From the NCBI GenBank assembly GCA_004835665.1, contig RBKR01000004.1, positions 124,001 to 188,000 on the forward strand: a DNA stretch of 64,000 nt, written 5' to 3'. Made by a program: the position numbers and the translations under genes. Each line of letters begins with the position of its first letter. The first letter of the stretch is position 1. The notes under the pieces are model-generated. The model had not been told where the DNA came from, did not search any database, and saw nothing but the letters and a program-made list of their open reading frames with translations. The DNA is from Phoma sp. XZ068 (Eukaryota; Ascomycota; Dothideomycetes; Pleosporales; Didymellaceae). Of the stretch, positions 31,535-44,128 are shown piece by piece.

Positions 31535-32509
31535 CTACAGCATATTCTTCCTCCACGCCCTCGTCCCCAACCGCTCAATCTCAGGAACCTCCACCGGCCC
31601 ATGCACATCCTCGTCTTCCAGGGCTTCGACCACGGCTTCGCCAACTAGATCGGCCTTTAGCGGCTTAATGCCGCCCGCTCCCATCAACCACGTCAGACGC
31701 CCGCCGACGGCACTGTTGACCATACTCGCCACTGCACCCCCCGCGGCAATAGGCAGCGTGAACGTACGACTGGAATCGTACATGAACGGTGCGCGAATGA
31801 AAATAGACCGCATAGTAGGAAACGTGGTGCTGATAATCGACTCGGCCTCGCGCTTCGTCGTGATATACCTGCGTGGCAAGATTGGTGTGCCTGCTGCAGC
31901 AGAGATGTAGAGGAAGGTGGGGACGTGCTGCTTGTTTGCTTCGTGGGCGAGGCTGACGGCTGTGTCGCGGTTCATGACTTCGTATGTCAATTGGCCGTCG
32001 CTTTCCATGGGGCGGAGGGTCTCGCCGTCGCGGCGGTCGAGGGGGTTCTGGGTTCCTGCTTTTGAGGCGGAGAAGGCGCGGCGGAGGCCTGAGAGGGGGG
32101 ATTCGCGGCCGCTGACGACGCCTTTGTAGTCTGCTTCGAGGAGGATGCCCATGGTGTGGATGACGGCGGTGGCGGAGGCGAGGTGTGCGGTGTAGGAGGA
32201 GGGGTCGAGGATGTCGCCTTTGGCCCAGGTCACTTTGGAGGCCCAGGCGGGGGCGTCGGGCGAGGATGTGACGGACGACCAGTGCGGCGTGCCTGAGCGC
32301 GAGACGGAGATGACGGACCAGCCGCGGTGGGCGGCGGCGCGACAGATGCGGCTGCCTGTGGTTATTAGTCTTGATACCGTTTGGTGGATGTATATATTCG
32401 TTTGGCGTTGGAGCTCAAACTACAGCAACGCGGTCGTGAAATGATCGTACGCACCCAGAAACCCATTCCCTCCGCATACGACGAGCTTCTTCTGCGCGGC
32501 GGACGCCAT
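31535..32509 (-). CDS. Coq11/NDUFA9-like NAD(P)-binding protein of mitochondria
   Basis: Two exons, 32455-32509 and 31535-32355, intron of 99 bp, 291 residues. Exon 1 encodes KKLVVCGGNGFLG and the splice continues GSRICRAAAHRGW, giving a complete Rossmann dinucleotide-binding motif. Further on are AVIHTMGILLE, FLYISAAAGTPILPRRYITT with the Y-x3-K-like pair, and SIFIRAPFMYD. Length and motifs match the yeast YLR290C (Coq11) group of extended-SDR proteins linked to coenzyme Q biosynthesis; mitochondrial location is by family. It is divergent from the Yaf9 gene over 256 bp. Confidence 0.82.
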
Positions 32510-32765
32510 TGCTGCTGTGTGGGGGGAGGAAAGCAAGCAGGCGGAGAAACGTTGCGGCTGCTCAGAGTGGTGATATCACTCCACGCGCAGAGAGCCCCAC
32601 AGGGCTGACAGGGATGCGCGGCCGCTAGCGGACCACCGAGCTCTTCCAGCACTCTTCACATACAACTAAGCTACAAACAACCACAACCGCATCGCCGCTT
32701 CCATATACTGCCATTGTTGTTGTATTATAGAAGTTAGCACCTGCCTGCGCGCCAATACAGCCACC
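32510..32765. promoter_or_regulatory. Compact bidirectional promoter, Coq11-like / YAF9
   Basis: Only 256 bp separate the two start codons, so both genes must share this segment as promoter. No TATA box is obvious. Confidence 0.55.
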
Positions 32766-33692
32766 ATGCCGGCGCCGGCAGCCAACAAGCGCGTCAAGGT
32801 ACGCCTCTCTCGCGATGTACTTGTGCCTGCTAACAGCCCCAGAACAAGCGCATATCGCGCAACATAAGTGCGTCCTTCCTCCACGCCACTACATCATCTA
32901 CTCACACACGCAGTCATCGGCTCCGAGGCCTGGGCGCTCCCTCCCTTAGGCCACCCCGACCGCCCCAAAGGCATCCCCGACGACCACACCAAGCGCTGGA
33001 CCGTCTACGTGCGCCAGCCCGACGGCGACCCCTCGCTGTCCACCTGGCTCAACAAGGTGCAATTCAAGATCTTCAACACGTACGAGAACCCCCTGCGCAC
33101 CTGCGACAACCCGCCCTTCGAGGTCACAGAGACCGGGTGGGGCGGCTTCAGCATCGACATCCGTCTGCACTTTGCCCCGATTTCTGGAGAAAAGGCGCAG
33201 TACAGACAGCACTTCCTGCAGCTGGAGAAGTACGGCAGCGAGGAGCAGCAGGCGCAGCAGGAGCGCACGGGCTGCGTGCGGAGCGAGTTTCTGGAGGTCG
33301 TACACTTCAACGAGCCCACCGAGGCGCTGTTCGACGCCCTCACCGCCGAGGACCAGTGGGCGCATCTCGTCCCGAGCAAGTCGTCGAGTGGAAGCAAGAA
33401 GGCGAGTCTCGGCGCAAACGGGCGGCTGAAGCGCGGCCTGCCCAACGGCGAGCGCAGTGCCCAGTTGCCGGAGAAGGGCGGGGATGATGTGCCCTTCAGC
33501 CAGGAGCACGAGCAGGGTCTGATTGACTCGCTGATGGCCAAGATTGCACAGGTTGATCGTGAGCTTGAGAAAGAGACTGCGCGCCGGGAGAAGACGGAGA
33601 ATGCGCTCAAGACGCTGCGGGAGGAGCTTGGGCATGAGGCTGCTCAGCAGGCTGCCCAGCAGGCGTCTGGAGACCGGAGTCGCAGGCGGTGA
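32766..33692 (+). CDS. YAF9: YEATS-domain protein Yaf9 (NuA4/SWR1 subunit)
   Basis: Three exons, 32766-32798, 32843-32867 and 32914-33692, 278 residues. The two tiny first exons give MPAPAANKRVK and NKRISRNI and lead into IGSEAWALPP. The YEATS domain (about 15-150) shows HTKRWTVYVRQPDGD, VQFKIFNTYENPLR and EVTETGWGGFSIDIRLHF, the acyl-lysine reader fold, followed by EVVHFNEPTEALFDAL. The C-terminus is a coiled coil (LMAKIAQVDRELEKETARR). Yaf9 is shared by the NuA4 acetyltransferase and SWR1 H2A.Z-exchange complexes in the nucleus. Start and exons fit the family. Confidence 0.93.
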
Positions 33693-35588
33693 GGTGGGTG
33701 AGGTCTCACACTTCTTCCCTCTGTCACTACTTCACGTTGCATGATAGCGTGCAGAGCAACAGCAACAGACAGACCGCTGCGAACTCCACGCAGCATGTCC
33801 CGATTGACGATGCAGCGTGCATGTCGAGTCGTTCCCCATTCATGCCTCACCACACACGCAGGCCCCTCAGAGGCCCAGGCGTAGTTAGAAGCTAGGGCTT
33901 CAACAGCGAACATACCCAACACAGCATGGAAACAGCAACACGTGCATCTACCACCAGCACCTCACGGTTTGATACCCAGACGAATCGTCGCTGGAGTGCG
34001 ACACGTCCGGCGTCTGGCGTAGCTCTTTCCACAAATACCAAGTAACATATGAAATGAATATCACAACAATGTTACCCTCCCCCTACTAGGATTTCGAGGT
34101 CGTGACTATGCAGCTGCACACAGAGTCCACACTGTGCATTTCCTCTCATGCACATCTACCACGTTCACTCGAGAACACACACGTGATTTCGTTCTCCTTT
34201 CTTTTATCAGATTCCTCCTGGCTTCCGAGCCGTAAACCGTACTTCAGCATGGCTGCGACGTTAACACATCATACGTTAGAGGGGTAGAACACTTGGACCA
34301 TCGTGGGCCATGCCAAGCTGGTGCTCGGTGGCTCAACCAAAGTCCGTCGGCGATGCTGTCAGACGCACTTTGCGCCGTCGGACCTTCTAACTCTTCTTCG
34401 GAGTGCAGATTATTTATGCTTTCCTGCAACAAGGTAAGATGATGAAATAAAGCAGTGCTGATGGTGACGCTGTGTTGTTCGTGTGGCTGCGTGTCGCGTT
34501 CCTGCCTCCACAACATGGCAACGGTTACACGGGAACGACATGTCTCACAACGACTCCTTACTTCACCAGAACCACATTTCACTCCTTGTTGTCGATCAAC
34601 ATCTGTTGCCGCCTGCCGGTCATAATCAGTTAAGCCACCCAGCGGCAAGCTGCATTAGGCCGGCAGCATCAGGAGGCTCTGTGCGAATGCGGGATCTTCA
34701 TAGCTGGTAGATCATTTCATCACTGGCTGGGATCTTGTCTGCGATCAACGTGCAGAAAAAACACAGCTGGAGTGCGCGGCTGTGCACATCGCAATCACCA
34801 CCCGCCGAACCAACCCCAGACGTCATTGCTGGGCTTCTGAGACAGCAACACTCCGCAGCGCGATCTATGCGCAACCGTATCGGGCCATATCAGCAACGCA
34901 GAGTGATGCTTACCTGGGAGCACTGCCCATGATCCGACTTCATGCCAATGCCCTCCACAGCACCGCCTCGCGGACTGCACATCACCATCAAAGGGGTGTA
35001 GATGCGCAGCAGTATGCAGGGCCTGTGTGGCTGCCGCGGATGTTTCCTGCAAAGTTAGGCCCAGGCACCTGCGCGCTGTCATTGGTGGGCGCCGGCGTCT
35101 GGCATATCTGACACAGCCTAGTCTCCACAATTGTTTCACGCAACTCCAGACGAGAGCGAAGAACCACAGCGATTGACCAGTTCGGCGTGCCGAGCCTTCA
35201 AACAGGAGAAGGCATGAACGGACATGAGAGGCCCATGGCTTCGAGCGTCGTTTCTCGCGGAGATTGCGTCGACTGCGGATGCCGGCTTTTAATACTCGGG
35301 GCTCCTCCAGCCCAGGCCTCATTCTTGTCCCAACCTTCAACTTTTATCCATTTTCGCGTCCTTATACCACGCTCCCTTCAATCGCCGTGGACGCTGGTCG
35401 ACCTCACTCTTTACGTCCGCCACGCCAAAGCTCCACGAGCATTCCGTTCATTCACGTTGCTGCGATATCCCTGTTGTCTCAACTTGCTTGCGACCCAGCC
35501 AATAGCTCAACGTCCATTCGATCTTCCGTGAAGAGTACTTTCTATAAAGGCCAACTGTCCTGAAAACCCAGGTTTCGACAAAGCAATC
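33693..35588. other. 1.9-kb intergenic, long upstream region of the Crh gene
   Basis: No gene is supported; ORFs such as 34795-35340 (minus) lack motifs and coding character. Sequence just before 35589 is pyrimidine-rich, as usual for highly expressed fungal genes. Confidence 0.45.
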
Positions 35589-37052
35589 ATGCGTTTCACA
35601 TCCTACGCCGCTGCCAGCGCTCTGGCCGCTCTGGCTAGCGCCCAGACTTTCACCGACTGCAACCCCATGGAGAAGGAGTGCCCGAATGACCCGGCCATGC
35701 CCCAGAACTTCGAGACTGACTTCACTGCCGGCAAGGATGCCATCAAGGGCTGGAAACAGACTGCTGGCAGCCTCTCGTACAACGACGAGGGTGCCGTGTT
35801 CAGTGTTGCAAAGAAGGGTGACGCCCCTACCATTGGCTCCGAGACCTACCTGCACTTTGGCTACGTCGAGGTCAAGATGAAGGCTGCCCCTGGCCAGGGT
35901 ATCATCTCCTCGATTGTGTTGCAGTCAGACAACCTCGATGAGGTTGACTGGGAGTGGATCGGCGGTGTCGATGCCAAGGTCCAGATGAACTACTTTGGCA
36001 AGGGCAACACCACCACCTTCGACCGCATGATCGAGGCCGATGTCCCCAGCACCCAGAACGAGTTCCACACTTACGCCCTCAACTGGACTGCCGAGTCCAT
36101 CACATGGCTCATCGACAACAAGCCCATGCGCACCTTGAACTTCGCCGATGCCAACGGCGGCAAGAACTTCCCTCAGACTCCTTGTAATGTCCGTCTCGGC
36201 AACTGGCCTGGTGGTGACTCCGAGAACGAGGGTACCGTCCAGTGGGCCGGCGGTAAGGTCGACTACACCAAGGGCCCCTTCGACATGACCGTCGCCAGCA
36301 TCAAGGTCATCAACTACTCCCCCGGCACCGAGTACCACTGGAAGGACAAGACTGGTTCTTTCGAGTCCATTGAGGTCGTCGGTGCCGGCAACAAGGACGG
36401 CGCTCCCCAGAACACCGCCGTCCTCGACGCCTCCGCATCCGCTGGCGCCGGTGCACCCCTCGAGTCTGGCTTTGCCGCCCCCACCGCCACCGGAATCTCC
36501 AACGGCACAAGCACAACCTGCACCAAGGGCCAAACACCTGCACCCTCCGGCAGCAAGGCCCCCGCCACAGCCGTCTCAGGTGGAAACTCCGAATTCAACT
36601 ACCCCGTCCCCACCGGCTCCGGCAACGCCCCTCCCGCCGGCGGCAACAGCAACGGCGAAGAACCCCCCTGCTCCTGCGGCACCGCCATCGTCACCGTAAC
36701 CGGCACACCCCCCTCGGACGCACCCCCCGCCACCGGCGTCCCCTCTGCGCCAGCCTCCTCCCCCGTCCTCGGCGGCGTCGGCAGCACTCCCCCCTCAACA
36801 CTGACATCCGTCGCCTCGCCCCCTCCCTACGCAACCACAGGCCTCATCTTCGACACCCAGCCTGCTCCCAGCGTGCCCGCCCCCAGTGCGCCCGTGGCAT
36901 CTGCTCCATCGGCTGTCCAGCCTCCTGCGGGGGGTAACGCGACAAGGCCTAGTACCTCTGCGCCTGCGCAGTTCACGGGCGGTGCGAGCGCGAACAAGGC
37001 TGGTGTTGTAATGGCTGGTGCTGTTGCGGGTGTGATGATGTTCGCCTTCTAA
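35589..37052 (+). CDS. Crh-type GH16 chitin-glucan transglycosylase, GPI-anchored
   Basis: Intronless, 487 residues. Signal peptide 1-18 ends ALASAQ. The GH16 catalytic domain (about 20-240) has the DEVDWEW motif at 117-123, where Glu118 is nucleophile, Asp120 auxiliary and Glu122 acid/base in the family. Cys24/Cys31 match the N-terminal Crh disulfide. Other family blocks are YLHFGYVEVKMKAA, EFHTYALNWTAESITWLID and NVRLGNWPGGD. A long Ser/Thr/Pro/Ala linker follows and the protein ends with a GPI signal (KAGVVMAGAVAGVMMFAF). Crh enzymes attach chitin to beta-1,6/1,3-glucan in the wall. Strong C-ending codon preference suggests high expression. Confidence 0.95.
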   Translation: MRFTSYAAASALAALASAQTFTDCNPMEKECPNDPAMPQNFETDFTAGKDAIKGWKQTAGSLSYNDEGAVFSVAKKGDAPTIGSETYLHFGYVEVKMKAAPGQGIISSIVLQSDNLDEVDWEWIGGVDAKVQMNYFGKGNTTTFDRMIEADVPSTQNEFHTYALNWTAESITWLIDNKPMRTLNFADANGGKNFPQTPCNVRLGNWPGGDSENEGTVQWAGGKVDYTKGPFDMTVASIKVINYSPGTEYHWKDKTGSFESIEVVGAGNKDGAPQNTAVLDASASAGAGAPLESGFAAPTATGISNGTSTTCTKGQTPAPSGSKAPATAVSGGNSEFNYPVPTGSGNAPPAGGNSNGEEPPCSCGTAIVTVTGTPPSDAPPATGVPSAPASSPVLGGVGSTPPSTLTSVASPPPYATTGLIFDTQPAPSVPAPSAPVASAPSAVQPPAGGNATRPSTSAPAQFTGGASANKAGVVMAGAVAGVMMFAF

Positions 37053-39680
37053 GCGACAGACTATGGATAGCTTGAAGGGAAAGCAAAGGGGTGGATAGTG
37101 TGTATATTTAATTGCCGATGCGTTTGATGCGGTACGCAGTGCTTATATACCGGAATAGATACATGGAAGATTCAGACTTGACTTGTTGAATACTTTAGAT
37201 GACTTGGGCGGAAATATACCAAACAATAGACGCATGATATAAACTTATGACCCTACTTATCCCTCATTGATGCTATTCTGTATGCTTTGCGCGATCAAGA
37301 CCTCCTTTATTTTCCCACTGGTGAAACATCAACGCGGGTCTAAAAACGCGGGCGCCACACGAAAAATTCCCCTGACTGACAGAATCTACGTTTACAAAAC
37401 ATGTACATTTCAAACCCTCTTCTTGTCCTTTTACATAAATCAGCCTAATTAGTAACTATGCCGCTCCCGTACCTAAATCAGCTTTTAATCCTTTGTACTA
37501 TACCATCGCCCTATCTTCACCTGTAGTCCTATCTGTACCATCGGGAGTAGAAAAGCGTTGATATATTAAACCCCCCCCCCCTCTCTCTCTCTTTTTTTTC
37601 CTGTCTTACTTGGGTATGTACTTGGATGTCTAGCGTACAGAGCAGGTAGTTGTACATTATTATTCAAGACGTGTTGTCCGGCTCTTGAATGAGTGATGTT
37701 TGTGGGTTGTTGGGTACTGTGTACTAAAGTAGCAGGTTTGATGAATATGTAGATATAAGATACGTTTTGGGCTGCTTAGAGTGGTAAGAGGAAGAGTGTT
37801 TGAGGAAAAGGAGAAAAAGAAGGGGGGGTTCGATAGTGGGAGTATGAACATGATGCTATGTTAGATACTCGGAGTTATGCCTTGTTTGTGGGTTTAAAAT
37901 TGAGGCTGGTTGGGTGGGTTCAGTAAGAATTCGGCGGGAGTAAGGAAGGAATAGGGAAGGAGTAGGTATTTTGAAGGAAGTAAGCGCGGATCAAGCAGGA
38001 ATTACTTGGATCTTTTCGAGGAGATGATGTTTCACAGTTGGTCCTACCTCCATGGCGCAGATCTGGTGAAACTCTGCTCAAGAGTGTGAAGTATAGATGG
38101 AAGACTGAACACGTGGCCTATATAAGATCTGACATAAAGAGATATATCTAGTACCATCGCATTTAACATTAACAACCTAGAGTGACTCCACGATTCATAT
38201 AGTATGCACGGTACCTGTAATTAACTATATATCGTTCTTCTCGTCAAAATTTAGCTTTGCATAGATACCTTGTTCCTACCAGCCAGGTCAGGAGCTATCT
38301 AGCTTCTCTGATAGTCCTGGAGATGTTATCTTTCGAGGAGGAAGGGAAGCAACTTAGCGTGTTGTTGTAGATATTAGGACAATTTGCAGGAGAGTTAGTA
38401 AGTTTGATTGGAGGTTGCGTGGCGAACGCAAGAACAGTTCTTACTTGAAGGGAGAATTGTGCGTATGTATGTGTACCGAGGAGACACATAAACTTAGCAA
38501 TTCCTGTGGTCAGGAGCTGCAGCTTTGCTACTTCAACTTTTTAACAGGAGATTTCTCAAACGTGCATTAAAAGTGTTCGAGGATTGTAGAGATCCAGAAC
38601 TGATTAACCGGTAGTCCTGTTATATATAGAATATTAGCGTAGCATGTCTGTATGCCTCCTGGGAGACTGGAGTTGGATTATTGTGCGCTGTTTGGCGTAA
38701 ATCAACGAACATGATTATATGTTTCAACCAGAGAGACAAGAGTGAGAGATGTCCTAGAAGCCCGGAACTTCTTCACTCCCCAAAATATCTTCTGCAGCCT
38801 GCCTTCGACATTGTGAATAAATCGGCGGTCGCCAAGGTTCGCGCTCGCCAGACACTGAGTCGTGCTCAACCGCCACCGAGTCATGTTCAATACACGGAGT
38901 CGTACTCACTGCCGAGTCCAACGCCTTTTCATTACAAAAAGCTGGGGTAGATGCGGGGTAAGCTCTAGAACGAAGTGTTTATGCTGAATATGGCGACAGG
39001 AAGCGGTATAACTTACACCGCGTTGATATCTCGGTGCCTGTTATCCCATATTTTCAGCCTCCATTTACGAGGGTTTGCTTCGCTTGAAGTTGTGCATCTC
39101 AGATGCAATTGATTTATTCCAATTAGGTAGGAATTTTTTGAGGAGATATGCTTTCACGAATTCGATTCAGCTTCTGCGCAGCCAGTCCGTTACGGCACAC
39201 ATGATGAGCTCCCTATGCTTTGAGAGCCACGAGATGACGGCCTGTGAGATAACTACTCGATTGGGTCTAGCACCCATCACCCACATAGCTTCCTCGGCAG
39301 CCTCCTTCCATCACCCCTATTCCCCGCTCTGTTCCTGGATGATCCTACCGGTGGGCATGGCAAACAAAAGCTTGGCCCTCGCGACGTTGTGCCTACACAG
39401 CCTCGCTAGGCCAATGGCGTAGCTTCGTTTGGCAATATACGAAATACGCTATGCAACGAAATACGCAGCTCGGGGTGTTTTAAAGCGTATAGCGATGGTT
39501 TGCATAGCCCTAGAGTCATGTAATGACGACTCTGTATTTCCTTTTAGACGAGGGTCCACATTGAGAAGCATGTATATATGTGACCATGGTTTGCGCAGTG
39601 TAAAAATCTACGCCTGGGTTTTCATCCGCACTTTCGGGTTTCTTAACTTCTTTGCGCGGGATTCGTGCATATTCGCTGTC
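37053..39680. other. 2.6-kb intergenic, no supported gene
   Basis: It includes a C/CT/T microsatellite at 37571-37599 and TA-rich parts at about 38,100-38,650. Small ORFs (for example 38681-38950) have no motif. The proximal part must contain the GH78 promoter. Confidence 0.45.
37571..37599 (+). repeat. C(n)-(CT)n-T(n) low-complexity run
   Basis: About 11 C, then five CT units, then eight T. Confidence 0.8.
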
Positions 39681-42177
39681 ATGAAGTCCATCGGCATTGC
39701 GCTCACGTGGTTCGGTGTCTTTGCGGTCGCCGTGCCTGCTACACAGCATGCACATGTGCTTTCCCGAGCGGACCGATCCGGCGAAACCATCTACGGCTCC
39801 AAAGGCAGAATCACCCTGAAAGGAAACTCGACAAAGTCGGCTGCGGTGCTTCTCGACTATGGCGCCAATGTTGAGGGTTTCCCTACATTTGAGGTCGTCT
39901 CTGTTAAGGGAGATGTTTCGGGACTTGAGATCAGATACAGCGAGACAAAAGCGGTAATCGAAACGAACCCAAACGTATGTCACATGCTATTCTGCGTGTA
40001 AATCGGCCTTACTGATGTAACTGCAGAGCGATGGCCCTGTTGCTTTGGCTGCAGCTATGGATTCTTACCGTGTAAATGTCTACAACATCACTGGACCGAT
40101 CAAACAGACCAACAGACTCATTCAAGGTGGCTTCCGGTGGCAGCAACTGAAACTCACAACCGCTGGAGAGATCGTCCTGGCCAAAGTCGGTGTGAAGCCG
40201 ACAACCTCAACCACTCCCATCAAGTCGCTCCCTGGCTCGTTCGAATGCTCCGACGCCGATATCACTCAGATCTGGAGAGTAGGAGCAAGGACCGTCCAGT
40301 TGAACGAGATCCCCGCCAATAGCATCCCAGAATTTTGGCAGATTTCCGCTGAAGGGTCCTTCGTTGAGAGCCAGGCACCGCAATCACTTTTCGGCTCCCC
40401 TTTTACCTCGTTGATGACATACGAAGTCCAATTCGAGGCCAAGCCTGTCCACGGCGGTTTCTCATTTTCGGTCCTTGCTGATACGTTGAACTCCGGAATC
40501 TACATCTGGGTCAACATCGCCAACGGCACAATCAGCGCCAATCATGGGCAAACTGAGGCAAAATCCGACTTTCTTGCTTCGGCGCCTCTGGCTGCTAACG
40601 TCACGCTGGGCAACTGGCACACTGTTCACGCCAAAGTCAATCTCACCGACATCGCCGTTTCCATCGACGGTTCCGAAGTCCTGAAGTTCACGCAAACCGC
40701 ATCGTTCTTCGGATCGTTTGGACTGGGAGCGGCCCTCGGCCAATCTGCTATGTTCAGGAACTTGAAAGCATCAACCCTCACGGGCACGCCTCTCTACTCG
40801 TCGGCGTTGAACGACAAAAGCATCCTCAAGGACTTCCTGATGGGCACTAATCCCATTAACACCACCGTGGACGGCTCGAAGCGGGATCGCATTGCGTACA
40901 CTGGTGACCTTGATGTCGCTGTTGGTGCTACTATGGTCAGCACACACGGCGTAGAGTACATTCAAGGCACACTCGACCTCTTCGCCAGTTACCAGGTAAC
41001 AGCTGGATTCTTCATTCCTACCGCGAAGATCCAGCAAGAGCCTCTTTCCGAACCCATCCAATCGAACCTCACCGGGCTGATCGGGTACTCGTTCAACATG
41101 CTCTCCGCAGTCGCGGGTTTCTACCAGTCAACTGGAGACCTGAATCTTGCTAAGAGCTGGGCACCAAGGGTTGTCAGCATGCTCGACTGGGCAGACTCGC
41201 AGACTCTCCCTGGAACTGGACTCCTCAACATATCGAACCCTACTTTTGGCGGCGACTGGAACTACTACGACCCAACCCAAGCCGGCATCTCGACGAAGTT
41301 CAACACAATCTACGCATACTCGCTGCAATCGTGTCTCACCCTGTTGGCCGACGCAGGCGTTGACACTTCCAAATACACTGCTCGCCTCGAAGCCCTGCGC
41401 ACCGCCATCGACACCCACCTGTGGAGCAACGATTTGAAGGCATACTTCGTGTCCGAGTCCATCCGCAGCGGCTTCGGCCAGGACAGCAACGCACTTGCGA
41501 TTCTCTCCGGCGTGACCCGCGCAAACCACAGCTCTGCGCAGGTGCTGCAGTCACTGGAAACCCTATCGACTCCCCATGGTCCACTCGCCTTCTCCGACGC
41601 CCTCGTCGGAGCTGGGTTCCGCAAACTCATCAGCCCGTATGCGTCTGCTTACCATTTGCGCGCTGCGCTTTCTGTGGGCGACGGTGCAGTGGCCAGGAAT
41701 ATGCTGCAGACTCTGTGGAAGCCCATGGCCGATCCTAAGAGCACTAACTACACTGGCTGCTTCTGGGAGACGCTGGGCGCCGACGGTGGGCCAGGACTAG
41801 GAGCAAGCACGAGTCTGTGTCACGCTTGGGGAGCTGGTCCGACCGGCGAGCTGAGCACATATGTGCTGGGCATCCAACCTGCGAAGCCTGGGTACTCTGA
41901 GTGGCTGGTTGCGCCCGTCACGATGGGGCTGTCGTGGGCTCGTGGAAAGATTCCTGTGCCTGGAGGCGAGATTGCGGTGGATTGGAAGGCGACTAATGAT
42001 GTTGTTACGCGCATGGAGGTGACTGCGCCGAAGGGCACCCGGGGAACTATTCGACTACGTGTTCAGAGTGGAGATGCTTCTGCGGTCTGGCAGTTGAACG
42101 GCAAGCGAGTTGATGGCGGAAACGGAACGTTTGTGGTTGATGGAGGAAAGAAGGTGGTGCTCACCCGGAAAACTTAA
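39681..42177 (+). CDS. Secreted GH78-like alpha-L-rhamnosidase
   Basis: Two exons, 39681-39974 and 40027-42177, 814 residues. The signal peptide covers about 1-20 (MKSIGIALTWFGVFAVAVPA). A beta-sandwich N-terminal domain contains LLDYGANVEGFPTFEV, typical of GH78. Residues about 227-347 look like an inserted LamG/concanavalin-like domain (GGFSFSVLADTLNSGIYIWV, LGNWHTVHAKVNLTDIAVSI). The six-hairpin catalytic region follows, with GDLDVAVGATMVSTHGVEY, SAYHLRAALSVGDG and GCFWETLGADGGPG, then the C-terminal beta domain (SEWLVAPVTMGLSWARGKIP). It removes terminal rhamnose from plant or microbial glycans by family. It is convergent with the pirin gene, 160 bp between stops. Confidence 0.88.
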
Positions 42178-42337
42178 TAAGCCTTGTAGGCGTTCGCTTC
42201 CTAACGTCTAGTGCATGCAACTACTAGGTATTGTTTCGTGCACGAGATAACTTGTACATATATTCATCAGCTCACTACCTCAACGTAGTCATTCTTCATA
42301 TTCTCATAGCCATTCTTCTAAAAAGGGATTTTGCTTC

Positions 42338-43446
42338 CTAAACCACAGAATTCCGCCTCGACCTCGAATTCTCACTAACCCACCCCACAGCCCTCTCAAA
42401 CCCATTCTGCCCTGTCTGGAAATCAACAACAGCCTGCATAACCTCCTCCCGACTCGTCGCCACAAACGGCCCATACTGCACCACCGGCTGATCCAGCGGC
42501 AACCCCGCCACAACAATGAAATCCGCATCCTTCTCGGCCTCGTCCGAAACCGCAATCCCCACACTATCGCCCTCCTGCTCAAACACCACGTTGCTAAACC
42601 GCTTGCAGGACTGCACCTCCGCGCCATTCGAAACCTCAATCCCGCCGTCGAGAACGTAGCAGAATGCATTCCACCCCTTCGGCAACGGTAATTGAAATTT
42701 CCCACCCGGAGAAACAGAAAAGTGTAAATACCACACAGGCGTATACCCCAAATCCCTTGGACTCTGGACGCCAAACGCCAACCCACTAATAACCTTGACT
42801 CTTACCCTCCCCTCATCCGCAGCCGCAGCCGGGATCTCAGCGGCGCGTAGGTCGCGGTACCGTGGCTCGGTGTACTTGAGCGACGCGGGCAGGTCGACCC
42901 ATAGCTGGAGTCCGATGTTTGGGCGGCCGTGCTGGTCTGGGATGGGAATCTCGGAGTGCATGATGCCCTTGCCGGCGGTCATGAATTGCAGGTCTCCGGC
43001 TGAGAGGGTGCCGTGGGTGCCGGTGAAGTCTTCGTGGGAGATGCCGCCCTGGAGGATGTATGTTATTGTTTCCTGGCCCTGGGGGGTGTTAGTATGGATT
43101 CGTGTTTGGGGGGAAAGGGGAATGTAATTACGCGATGGGGGTGGTCTGGTGCGCCGGCGTCTGCGGCGCCGCCGAAACTGCTGTCGAAGTGGTCGAGCAT
43201 GAGGAAGGGAGTTAGGTTTCGCAGTCGTCCGGTGCCGATGGAGCGGCGGACGCGCATGCCTGCTCCTTCTTCCATCTCAGCGGCATGGACGACTTGTGCA
43301 ATTCTTCGTGGCGAGGACGTAGTGTATTGTTCGTCTGGGATGACGGGGAGGCCTTTGAATTCTGCAGTTGTCAAGGTGGACATTTTCGGTACGCGTTTGG
43401 GGAGGTGGTGTCGAAGTTTCGATAGCCGGGGGAGCATGGACTTCAT
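42338..43446 (-). CDS. Pirin-family cupin protein
   Basis: Two exons, 43132-43446 and 42338-43078, intron of 53 bp, 351 residues from the first Met; a second Met at residue 22 gives 330. The pirin N-terminal cupin is complete: LMLDHFDSSFGG, DHPHR spliced to GQETITYILQGGISHEDF, and GKGIMHSE. His102, His104, His146 and Glu148 correspond to the metal ligands of pirins. The C-terminal cupin follows (GWNAFCYVLDGGIEV and FIVVAGLPLDQPVVQYGPF). Family members are iron-binding nuclear cofactors or quercetinase-like dioxygenases; which applies here is unclear. The first 21 residues are basic and could be a targeting extension. Confidence 0.92.
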
Positions 43447-44128
43447 GAAGCTCTAAGATTGTTTAGATATACCAAGAGTTGTTTGGTCTTTAAGAGGTGA
43501 TCACCCATTTTGTATTCACCAGGGTACCTACAGCATTGCCTTTGTCAACATCTCAACCTTGCTTAGCAATGACCATTTCCGCTTTGAAACTCTTGGTAAA
43601 CGGAACGTATCCGACGACACATGTCAATCAAGCCCTCAAGCATACCATGGTAGTCCGAATAACCTATTCAGGTCGAGCACTGAAGTTGGAGATAGAGCTG
43701 ACCAATCTGATTACTCCCAAACGGGACTAGTGCAGTTCCGGCATCTACTCAATCCCGTTCCCGTACCGGATTGCGATCCGTTGCGTCGCTGACTAGACTT
43801 GACATAAGCCGAAGGGAAGATATGTCATTGAAAGGAATCTGCACAAGGACTAGAAGACTTTCCTAATCGGGTCGCCCTCATTCAGAATAGTGTAGACTCG
43901 TTTTTGAGAACATGGGCACAAATGACCCTAATCACATGAGGCTTACTTCAAGACACTGATTTGGAATTCAAAGAAGGTTGTAACTCTTCAGAGTTGGCGA
44001 TGAAAGCTTGTACGTTGTTGCATTACTTTTACTACATCGTTCAGCCATCAAGTCCTCAACGACCGTGCCGTACTGTGCAACTTTTGCCATCAGGATCAAT
44101 TTGCCATCACAGAGTCAAATCTAAACAT
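43447..44128. other. Intergenic
   Basis: Upstream of pirin and downstream of SOD. No feature is recognised. Confidence 0.4.

Noticed and set aside
32946..33635. 229- and 201-codon antisense ORFs over YAF9
   Set aside because: Shadows of a GC-rich real coding exon with an unmistakable YEATS domain.
34795..35340. 181-codon minus ORF upstream of the Crh gene
   Set aside because: Arg/Cys/Trp-rich noise without motif; lies in the Crh promoter region.
35925..36533. Long antisense ORF (202 codons) within the Crh gene
   Set aside because: Low-complexity Gly/Val antisense of a strongly C-ending, codon-biased gene.
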